A stretch of 64,000 nucleotides of DNA from Collybia mongolica (taxonomy: Eukaryota > Basidiomycota > Agaricomycetes > Agaricales > Clitocybaceae), in assembly GCA_013420905.1 (NCBI GenBank), contig JAAXNY010000013.1, positions 806,001-870,000 on the forward strand, read 5' to 3'. Position numbers and translations under genes: made by a program. The notes beneath the pieces were generated by a model, which did no database searches, was not told the DNA's origin, and worked only from the letters and a program-made list of their open reading frames with translations. Of this stretch, positions 11,256 through 20,879 are shown in pieces. How positions within the stretch are numbered: position 1 is the first letter of the stretch; each line of letters opens with the position of its first letter.

Positions 11256-13182
11256 ATGCAACCATATGCAAAAAATCCTCTGGAACCACACCTTCGGCAC
11301 TCCTCTCTGTTTGCGAAAAATCTTCCTGGACATGTCAAAGATGATGAGATTAGACGTATCTTCAGGGATTTCCCATTACTGCGCATTAACATCATTAGTG
11401 CTGAAGAGGCTAGTGATTGTAGCTGGAAGCGTCATATATGGGGAGAAAAGGGAGGAACAAAAGCTGCTCAAATACAATTTCCGTCCATTGCCATTGGTTA
11501 GTCTATGAATATCACATTCCTTGTCTCAATATCAATATTTCCCTTTCCAGCCGAGAAAGCTTTTGCAATCTTGAATCTTCGTGTTATACCAGACTCCAAC
11601 CCACCCATTGTTCTCATGCTTTCGCCTTCCAGGGATCAATCTCCCATTATGACCTTTTCTGGATATCCTCGGCTTGTCAAGCTCTTACCGTTTTATTATA
11701 CTGACTTGGAACTCTATACTCTAATACGGCGATTTGGGCCCCTGGCATCCGCCCGCGTCGACGATACGCTTGGTGGGATAGTTCAGTTCTGGAACGAAGA
11801 TGACGCTCGTGCAGCTGAAATTGCCATTTATTCGGCGTTTGCTGGATCTTTGAATATCACCCTACAAGCCTACGACCCTCGTAACATTCTCTGTGCCGTG
11901 AGCTCTAAATTTGGTTAGTTACACAGTGCGCCTTACTGCATTCTCGTAGAATCTATCTCCAAATGTTGATGAACTGCGTTTGAAAAACCTTTTCAAAAAG
12001 GTAAGGCACTGCTTCACCTTTATGTGATGCCCAATTATGACATTGTTCCCCCAGTTTGGTCTCGTCACCAGGTATGCATTTATGCAGTGCAGTCTATATT
12101 TCAATATTCAGTTGAAGACTCATCAAACGTTAGCGTTCGGGTGAAACACAACAGTAAGGACAACAACAATGGCTACGGCCTTGTATCTCTCTTTTCCCCA
12201 GATGAAGGTGATTTTGTATCTATTTTCTCTAATATTATTGTGGTTAATGAATTATTAGCGTATGATGCAATCCATGCTCTGCATGGAACATGTTTAGACT
12301 CCAAAGAGTTAGTATTGCGTTACCATGAGCCCAAGACGTCCTCCAAATGTGGCACTCAGCCTACCAGTGAGGCTGAAGTTGCTGGGTCCAAGGTATTCAG
12401 TATATCAATTACGTCGCATATTCGTCATCTCAAAACCTCCGCAGGACCAGTCAACATCTACTGGATCCCAACGAACGTCCAACGATACTAATGTGTCATC
12501 AAGATCGCCAACTAGTTCCCCGTCTGAGGAAGGAGAAAGGGCAAAGAAAGCTAAGTTGGAAGCAGAGTTTCTGCAGTCCGAACGGAAAAAGAGCGAGTTG
12601 CGAGAGCAAGAGAATCGAAGAATTCTTGAGGAAAAGGCTCGCAAGGAGCGCGAGGAGACCGAACGGAAGATTGCAGAGGAGAAGGAGAAAGCGCGCCTGA
12701 AAGAGGAAGAAAGGCTCAAGAATTGGGAAGAGGCTACGCGTGCCGAACAGGACCGTTGTCGCGCGAGAGACAACGAGCTGTGGGGCCACGTCCCATGGGC
12801 TGACAGATACGCTCTCCAGCGTGTTCTGCATATCGGCCACGAGTTTCAGAAACTCAAATTCTCGGAAGAACAGCCGCTTGTTTTTGAAAGTATTCCCTGG
12901 CCTGTACTGGGAAATCCTACGGTGGTTGGCGTGGATGATATCACTTGGGACAATGTCGAGGCTTTTTTTACATATGTGAAGATAAGCCAGGAGGCCGTCA
13001 AGTACAAGAAACTTCTCGAAATTTTACAAAGGTTATTTCACCCCGACAAGTGGCGCGCACGAAAGGCTTTGGAAACGGTCATGGATGCCAGTATTCGACA
13101 GTCGTTGGAAAAAGCGGGGAATATTGTTTCGCAAGCGGTCACTCCGTTGTGGCGAGCGGCTAAAGACGAGGAAGATATTTGA
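11256..13182 (+). CDS. Array copy D: three-RRM, coiled-coil, HPDKW-domain protein (533 aa)
   Basis: Seven exons join without a break: 11256-11496, 11551-11897, 11950-12000, 12055-12071 (17 nt), 12134-12207, 12259-12392, 12445-13182. The protein starts MQPYAKNPLEPHLRHSSLFA. RRM1 has the RNP2-like SLFAKNLPG and ends AQIQFPSIAI. RRM2 contains LYTLIRRFGPLASARVDD and GGIVQFWNEDDARAAEI. RRM3 is assembled across the 17-nt exon (LFKKFGLVTSVRVKHN, YGLVSLFSPDE, AIHALHGT). Then come a Glu/Lys/Arg coiled coil (residues about 310-390) and a C-terminal domain with WGHVPWAD, SIPWPVLGNP, ITWDNVEAFF and LFHPDKW (HPD at 487-489). The RRMs resemble poly(A)-binding protein RRMs, so RNA binding is inferred. The C-terminal block resembles the J-like domain of NFKBIL1-type proteins as I recall them; the function is unknown. 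It is the shortest of the intact copies. Confidence 0.85.
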
Positions 13183-14129
13183 CTCGGAGATGTAGCATAA
13201 CCTGACGCGAAGCATAGAGCATGTAACACCCCAATGACCCCAATAGACCCCCCTTTAAGATGACCCATCGGGTGACTATCACCTATATACTTCCCCATGA
13301 AACGAGCAAGAATACAATCAACAAATACCAGAACGACAAAGATCAAGTGAGGCTGAGGATCTTGAAGGATCTAAATGTTGCCTCGTCACTCACGATCAGG
13401 AAAATTCCATCGATGCTTGTCACATTCTGCGACATGTAACCAAACAAAAACTGATTGGTGTTTATTTTCTCCCTGCTACACTTTCTTTTTCACTGTGCTG
13501 TACGGGTTGGATACATGTAAAATATTATGGGGGATTCAACTGCGAACCTTCAACATATATTCTGTGTTTGACCTCATCCAGCGCAAGTGCCACTTTCCAC
13601 TCCCTTTGCTTCTGCGTCAAATCTTTCCGGTCTAGTACAATTTGATTGGCACTGGCTGTTTGATGCAAACCATAGCCATTGAATGAACGGCCGGCCGTGC
13701 GCCTCCGTACGCGAAGGAGTCGATAAAGAACCTTGGAATCTGGCTTATCAAATTCGAGTCCAATTCGACGTTGGGATTAATATTATGTAAATAAATAGTA
13801 AATTCCAAAATGGATTTAGAGCCCTGACAACCGTCTCCTCTACTGTACTCATTCCTTCACATCCTGGATTCATAGCCTCATGTCACAACTTTATATGGAG
13901 GCTTATAACACAGAGCACACAGAGGTCCTCCGAATTATCTAACGGGAGGCTGGATATCTTCCAAGTATCATCCTCGGGCGCCAAAGATTCGACAAAAGGG
14001 AATGACTATGATTAAGAATCTCGATGGTGGGTAAACCCACGTTTATCTAAAAGAACACCCGATTCCTCGCATTGCAAGGCTTCCCATTCCCACCCCGAGG
14101 ACCCCCTCTCGAGAGGCCACGATCCCCAG
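13183..14129. other. Spacer between array copies D and E, with a scrap of copy A-type sequence
   Basis: No gene. At 13683-13725 the sequence TGAACGGCCGGCCGTGCG followed by GAAGGAGTCGATAAAG closely matches copy A at 4647-4682. This indicates that part of an A-type gene was carried here when the array expanded. Confidence 0.5.
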
Positions 14130-16606
14130 ATGCAACCGGTTTCCAGATATCCCTTGAAACGTTACTTTCAGCATTCCTCCTTATTTGTGAAAAACCTTCC
14201 TGAAGATTTTGAGGATGATAAGATCAGGCGTATCTTCAGGAGTTTCCAAGTACTGCGAATCAACATCATTAGCGCTGATGAAGCTGGTGGTGGTAGTTGG
14301 AGGCGTCGAGTGTGGGGGGAAATGGAAGGAGCGAAAGTCGCCCAGGTAGAATTCTCGTCCATTGCAATTGGTCAGTCTATGAATATTACATTCCACATGG
14401 CCTGTCGTTTTAATATTTCGCTCTTCAGCCGAAAAAGCTTTCGCAGTCTTGAACTTTCGTATCATACCAGACTCAAATCCACCCATTGTCCTTGCGCTTT
14501 CGCCTTCTAGAGATCAATCTCCCTTTAATCTGAGCTTCTCTGGATATCCACGGCTTGTTAATCCCCTGCCGTTTCATTTCACTGACATAGACCTATATAC
14601 CCTGATTCGACGTTTTGGAGCCCTGGCATCAGCCCGCGTTGACGATACGCTTGGCGGGATTGTTCAGTTCTGGAACGAAGATGACGCCTGTACGGCCGAA
14701 ATCGACATCCGTTCGGCGTTTGCTCGAACCTCGAAGATTACTTTGCAAGCTTATGATCCTCGCAGCATCATCTGTGTCGTGAGTTCCGCTTCGGATTGTT
14801 AAACAGCATGCTCACCGCAATCCTGCAGAATCTACCCCCAAGCGTTGATGAACTGGGTTTGAAGACCCTTTTCGAACGAGTGAGTCTACCTTGTTTTCGT
14901 ATTATTCAATGAATGACAACATCTATACAGTTTGGTCTTATCAGCAGGTATGCATGGTATCGTGTATAAAATAAGGTTCAGTTGAGAACTTTTAAATGTT
15001 AGTGTTTGGGTGACGCACAACGAGAAAGATAACAGCAGTGGCCGTGGCCTTGTGTCTTTCTTTTCTCCAGATGGAGGTAAGCTCTCGTTTGCCTGGGGAT
15101 AATCTGTATGTTTAACCAGTCATCAGCCTCTCATGCAATCCACGCCCTACATGGGACCCTTCTGGAGTCCAAAGAATTAGTGTTGCGCTACTACGAACCG
15201 GGAACGTCTTTCGAACATGCGGCTCAGTCTACCACCAACGATGAAGTCTCTCAGCCCAAGGTATGCAGTATATCGATTGATCGAGTCGTATTATTCTCAA
15301 ATTAAACCCTTCGCAGGACCAGCCGATAGCCATTGAAGGCCAAGGGTCATTGGATGACACCAGGAAGTCATCGAAATTAACAACTGCCTCCAGTTCCTCG
15401 TTCGAAGAGGCGAATAAGGCTAAAAAGGATGCAGAGCTTCTGGGGTCTGAGCGAAAGAGAAGCGAGCTGCAAGAGCAAGAAAATCAAAGGAGATTTGAGG
15501 AAAAGGCACGTGAAGAGCGTGAAGAGGTTGAGCGGAAAGTACGTGAAGAGGCTGAGTGGAAAGTACGTGAGGCCAAACACAAAGAACGTGAAGAGGCTCA
15601 GCGGAAAATACACGAAGAGGCCAAACAAAAGGAACGTGAAGAGATTGCGCGGAAAGCACGTGAGGAGGCCCAGCAGAAAGTACGCGAGAAGGCTCAGCAG
15701 AAAGCACACGAGGAGGCTAAACAAAAGGAACATGAAGAGGTTGAGCGAAAAGCACGTGAGGAGGCTCAACAGGAAGCACAGGAGGCTAAACAGAAGGAAC
15801 TTGAGGAAGTCCAGCAGAAAGAACGTGAAGAGGCTAAACGAAAAGAACGTGAAGAGGTTGAGCGAAAGGAACGTGAAGGGGTTGAACGGAAACGTGAGGA
15901 GGCCAAGCAGAAGGAACACGAACAGGCTAAGCAGAAAGAACGTGAGGAGGCTAAGCAAAAGGAACTTGAAGAGGCTGAGCGGAAACGCGAAGAGGCCAAG
16001 CAGAAGGAACGTGAAGAGGATGAGCGGAAACTTGAGGAGGCCAAACAGAAGGAACGTGAAGATTTAGAGCGGAAAGAATGTAGCCAGGCTGAGAAGGAAC
16101 GTGAGAAGGAGAAAGCGCCTATGAAAGAGGAAATAAGGCTGAAGAAGTGGGAAGAGGCTACGCAAGCTGAAAAGGAACGCTGCCGCGCGAAAGACGATGA
16201 AATGTCGAGCCACCTCCCCTGGGTTGACGATTGTGCTCTTCGGCGCGTTATCCGTATTGGCGCCGAGTTTCAGAAACACAAATTCTCGGAAGAACAGCCA
16301 CTTGTGTTCGGGAATATTCCCTGGCCTGTACTGGGAAATCCCACAACGCTAAGTTTGGACGACATTACTTCGGACAATGTCAAGGCTTTTTTTGCATTTG
16401 TGAAGGCAACCCAGTCACCTCTCAAGCACGGCACATTACTCGGAAGTATGAATAAGTTATTTCTCCCTGACAGATGGCAAACGCGAAAGGCTTTGGAAAC
16501 TGTCATGGACGCCGACCTTCGACAGTCGCTGAAGAAAGCGGGTAGCATCGTTTCGGAAGTGACCACTTCGTTGTCGCAAGTGACGAAAGACGAGGGGAGC
16601 GTTTGA
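14130..16606 (+). CDS. Array copy E: three-RRM, expanded coiled-coil, degenerate HPD-domain protein (718 aa)
   Basis: Exons 14130-14370, 14429-14778, 14829-14879, 14931-14947 (17 nt), 15003-15076, 15127-15260 and 15317-16606 join in frame; exon 1 and exons 3-6 have the same lengths as in copy D. RRM1 begins SLFVKNLPEDFEDDKIRRIF; RRM2 has LYTLIRRFGALASARVDD and GGIVQFWNEDDA; RRM3 is LFERFGLISSVWVTHN ... GLVSFFSPDG ... AIHALHGT. The coiled coil is greatly lengthened by an 8-residue repeat (see the repeat entry). The C-terminal domain keeps NIPWPVLGNP and KAFFAFVKAT, but the HPD signature reads LPDRW (His to Leu at about residue 672) and the end (VSEVTTSLSQVTKDE) has drifted. No stops are present, so the gene can be made, but the C-terminal domain may no longer act like those of D and F. 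Confidence 0.83.
15500..16080 (+). repeat. Degenerate 24-nt coding repeat in the coiled coil of copy E
   Basis: Units of about 24 nt encode an 8-residue pattern such as KAREEAQQ, KVREKAQQ, KAHEEAKQ, KEHEEVER, KEREEAKR. They produce roughly 190 residues of alternating acidic and basic helix, predicted to be a coiled coil or single charged helix. Copies D and F lack this expansion, so the repeat grew by slippage or unequal exchange after the copies separated. The antisense frames over this stretch are open only because of the repeat. Confidence 0.8.
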
Positions 16607-16955
16607 CTCAAACTATTGAAGGCCTATAGTTTTCATTAGGCCTCTCTGGCCTGGTGAGCGTACTCAATACGAACCATGATCATGTGCAATAATCTGAGTA
16701 TATAGTGTTATTAATTTTTTTTTGCAGCATTATCAATATATTTGCTGTCTTAACAAGTCATGAACGCTATTCGCTAATTGGATACAGATAGATCAAGCTT
16801 GGCTGGTCACCACGAATCTGGATTCCGACCGAACAGTTTCCCGCTAAACTCAATTACTGCCAAATTTGCTAGACGCCAGTATTTTACGTATGTAAATTAC
16901 CACGCAGAATTCTTGGGTGTCGTTGTTCTGTTCTTACCTACCCGCGTTCAATGCG

Positions 16956-19267
16956 ATGGAAAATCTTCCCAGAGACCCCTTTAAACCACACCTTCTGAAT
17001 TCTTCGCTGTTCGCGAAGAACATCCCTGGAGTTATCAAGGACGAGGAGATATGCCGCAATCTCAAAGATTTTGCAGTATTACGCGCCCAAACCATCAACG
17101 TCCAAGAACATGCAGCTGGTGGGGGTGGTGGGAGGCGAAATCGGAAACGCAGGGGGAAAGGGGGAACAAGGGCTGTCCGCATTGAATTTGCATCTATTGC
17201 TGCAGGTGGGTTTAAGAACGCGCACCATAAATTTTCGCTGATTCTTCATTCTGAACTGTAGCGGAGAAAGCCTTTGCTGTTCTGAACCTTCGTGCCATTC
17301 CAGGGCTCGAACCACCTGTAGTCCTTACGCTTTTCCCTTCTCTGGACCAGTCTACTATCTCGGATTTCACGGGAAATCCGCGCCTTGTCAAGTTTTTGCC
17401 ATCATTTTGTGAGACTGATGTTCAACTCTATACCCTTCTGCGACCTTTCGGGCCTCTAGCGTCAGCCCGCATGGACCACACGCTCGGTGGTGTTGTGCAG
17501 TTTTGGAACGAACATGATGCTCGTGCAGCAGAAGTAGCCGTTTGTACAACATTTACTCAGTCCCCGAAGATTACGTTGCAGGCGTACGATCCTTGTGAAA
17601 TCTATTGTGCCGTGAGTGTTATCATTAGTGAATGTATTTTGTGCTTACTGAATTCCTTCACAGAATCTGTGTCCAGATATCGAGGATACAAGTTTGAGGG
17701 CTCTTTTTGAACCAGTAAGCCACCTGTTTGTCCTTCTATGATGCAGGAAATGACAGTCAGTGTCTATAGTTTGGTGCTATCACAAGGTGGTTATTATCGC
17801 ATCATTATTCAATGCTCCATGTCAGAACTGTTGAATACTAGCGTTCGGATTATACGCGGCAAGAAAGGGCGCAACCACCGTTACGGTTTTGTGACTTTTG
17901 AGTCTCCAAGTGAAAGTAAGTTTAGCCTACTCAGCGACTCCCTTTCTGACAAACCTTAGCCTCCAATGCGATGTACGCCCTCCAAGGGACCATTATAGGC
18001 ACAAAACCATTGATGCTACAATACTCCGAGTCTAAGGTGCCGTCCAAACCTACCATGCAGCCTACGCTGAGCAAAGAGGAGACCCCAAATATAGTATGTA
18101 CTACATTAATTCCCCGTTTATCTTTCTTCGCGATGACACAATCATCAGGATAAGTCGACACCGAACGAATATCAATCATCAGGATGGAGCAGTTCTGATA
18201 AGTCATCAGACGAAACAGTTGTTGATGACTCTAATATCTGCGAAACGGTCCACGATGAAGCGAAACAGGAATATGAAGACAACCAACAACATAAAGAGGA
18301 ATTGGACCGCCTGCGTGCAGAACTTGCAGAGTCACATAGCCTGAGATCGGTCGAAGGAAAAGAAGCAGAGAGCCTTCGCTCACAGATTGAGCGACTTGAA
18401 GAGGAGGTGGTGGGTTTAAAGGCCAACCTCCGCGAAGCCGAGCTCGATCGCGATGCTCTGCGTGTGCAAAGTGAGGAGTGGCGCAGGAAATTTACCATAA
18501 CAGACTCACGTTTAAAAATCGTCGAGCTGGAAGGTGACCGTCCATTGTGGGAGGAGGCTAGGAAAAAGCGGGAGATGAAGGAGAAAGAGGAAGCGGAGAG
18601 GGCAGAGAAGGCGAAGAGGAAGGCAGAGCTCCTAGAATCCGAACGAAAGATGCGTGAGTTTCTTGAGCAAGAAAAGCAAAGGATGCTCGAGGAGAAAGCA
18701 CGCAAAGAGCGCGAGGAGGCTCAGCGGAAGGCGCGTGAGCACACAATTGCAGAGGAGAAGGAAAGGGAGAAGGAAAGAGCGCGTGCGAAGGAGGCATTAA
18801 GGTTAAAGACATGGAAAGCGGCCACGCAAGCTGAACAACTGCGCTGTCGCGCAAGGGACACCAATTTGCGGGGAAACGTGACAGAATGGACTAACAAACA
18901 CGCCCTTGAGCGCGTTACTACCATCAGCACTGAGTTTGGGCAAACCAAATTCTCAGAAGACGTGCCACTTATCTTCGAAAGCGTTCCGTGGCCAGTGCTA
19001 GGGGATCCCTTGTCATTAGGTGTGGGCGATATTACTTGGAATAATGTTGAAGCCTTCTTCGTGTACGCGAAGGCTACCCAAGGGGCCGACAAGTACAAGA
19101 AATTTGTAGAAACCATTCATCGATTATTCCACCCCGACAAGTGGCGGGCGAGAAGGGCTTTGGAGACCATAATGGACGCAACCCTTCGAAAATCCTTGGA
19201 GAAAGCAGGGAACATTGTCTCGCAAGCGATAACCCCGTTATGGCGAGATACGAAAGACGAGGCTTAG
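16956..19267 (+). CDS. Array copy F: three-RRM, coiled-coil, HPDKW-domain protein (664 aa)
   Basis: Exons 16956-17205, 17262-17611, 17664-17714, 17770-17786 (17 nt), 17842-17915, 17960-18093 and 18149-19267 join cleanly (665 codons with stop). Start MENLPRDPFKPHLLNSSLFA; a longer in-frame start at 16917 is possible. RRM1 carries a Gly/Arg loop (GGGGGRRNRKRRGKGG) that suits nucleic-acid contact. RRM2 has PFGPLASARMDH and GGVVQFWNEHDARAAEV. RRM3 is the most canonical: ALFEPFGAITSVRI, RYGFVTFESPSE, AMYALQGT. Two coiled-coil segments follow (about 335-400 and 410-510), then the C-terminal domain with ESVPWPVLGDP, ITWNNVEAFFVYAKAT and LFHPDKWRARRALE (HPD at 620-622), ending AGNIVSQAITPLWR. It is the best-preserved copy and a sensible reference for the family. 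RNA binding is inferred from the RRMs; no catalytic site is visible. Confidence 0.87.
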
Positions 19268-20437
19268 TGTGCATCAGTTATGTGTCCTATTCATTTAAAT
19301 CAGTGTTTTGTGACTGGTTATTGATTATCCTGGAGAGAATCTCCCCTGAGTCCGACGTTTATTGTTTGGGTTAGCTGGACGGGTTGTTTTGCCATTTGGC
19401 TTGACAGAGTTCTGTGACCGATTGGCCGCTGGGTTTGCTGTCGAGCTCAAACATACGCTCTCAGCTCCTTCCCCCTCTACCATAACATCTGGGTTTCAAT
19501 TTTTATCTATCGTAGTTCTTTCCAACTGCAGATGTGAAGGTAAATGAGCAGTGGCGTATCGAAAATTAAGAGGTCACATGATAACGATCCATCGAGGCGT
19601 GACTCCGAGCCGCGTTGCCGAATCCTTGGCCAGAATGGTTGCCCACAGCAAGACATGTACAATGCTTGTCTTTCAACACCATCTTGCCCTCCACGTTCTA
19701 TTCTCTCAGCAGTATTTCTCTCTTTTAGACCTGGCTGGTGGTCACTGTAACCTAGTCCAGGCTCCAGCGAAGTGGAGCAACGCTATAAGGCTGGAAGCTC
19801 ACACTGCATTCACGCTATTCATCACCATGGATGAGTTAGATTTATCTTGCCCGCCTCTTTGCCAAACCTCTCGTTGATCTCACGATACACATGCACTCTT
19901 TCAATGGAATACGGGACCGCTGGCTACCACTAAAACTTTATTGGAAGTAATGGAAGAGGCTAAAGACACTCGTCCAGCCACGCTCATCAAAAATATGCCT
20001 CGTCTTTCTCAGTTCAGCTTCAATGCAGTTTATACTGATCACCGCGACCCTGTCGTCGACGTCTTACGGCCTTCGACCTGCAGTCCACCAACATTGTTTC
20101 CTCTACAAACGGACCAGTTTTGTATAATCGCTTCGTTTACCTACTAGCTTTCTGACGTGACGCGAAAATCATCTTTCCCTGAGCTATCGAGGGGAGACTT
20201 GATCCCATCAAAGGAAGCGCTGTTGGCTGGCAGACGAAGGGTTTGCACCCATACTTGTTAAATTTGAACGGGAAAACAAATTCATACAAATGGACATGAC
20301 AACGCCTGCGGTTCGGGGATGGCCACGGCCATACCGTTGAATACCTTGTCCCATCATGGTGGGCGGACATTCCAACAGCCTGAGGTCGTCTCGCAATCTC
20401 AGTCTCGAATCCTGTCATCAAGTACTTGAGGTATTTC
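19268..20437. other. Intergenic between the tandem array and the pseudogene block
   Basis: Several frames of 60-110 codons exist on the plus strand (for example around 19551-19877 and 19941-20147), but none has a domain, start context or splice pattern I can defend. Part of it could be the unstructured N-terminus of the downstream Dna2-like pseudogene. Confidence 0.35.
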
Positions 20438-20680
20438 TACCCACCATGAGACTCGGGTCATATCATTCATTAACTGGATATACTTATAGATCTGTGTTTA
20501 CATGTACATCCAATTCGACTGTATGTTGAACTTGCATCATCATGGATTGCTATATGGACCCGAAACCATTTCCCCTGCTCAAGATAAGGAGATACAGAGA
20601 GGTAGCATGCTCCCATTGTGAGTACCTTGTAGCAGGGACTGCTCCTAGGGGTTCCTCCCCGAAAGGCCAATCCAGGTGTG
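20438..20680 (+). pseudogene. Fragment of multicopy family 2 (promoter plus part of exon 1)
   Basis: The upstream block ACTCGGGTCATATCATTCAT (from about 20451) matches ACTCGAGTCATATCACTCAT near 28901. The segment ATAAGGAGATACAGAGAGGT ... GAGTACCTTGTAGCAG (about 20583-20635) matches the RRYKESSLSQHEYLVAE-coding part of the intact copy at about 24586-24645. About 180 bp between these two matches and the rest of the gene are missing or unrecognisable. A dead, truncated copy. Confidence 0.6.
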
Positions 20681-20879
20681 TCTGACGCTATTTTCTCGTG
20701 GTGACTACTGATAGCCATTCCCGGAAGAATAAAGCTCCCCAAGAACTACCTTATATCCCTGAAACTTGTACTCGATGTATCGTTGAACCCATTACCGAAC
20801 CTGAGAGAGACGGTTCCTACCAGAAGGTGGAGTACTCTCATAACCCAGCACCCGACTTACCCACATTTCATGATTACAC

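Noticed and set aside
15377..15958. Antisense frame of 193 codons rich in Leu and Phe that looks like a multi-pass membrane protein
   Set aside because: It is the reverse complement of the 24-nt Glu/Lys/Arg repeat in copy E. The hydrophobic pattern is a by-product of the codons GAA/GAG/AAG/AAA, and the sense strand has the spliced gene.
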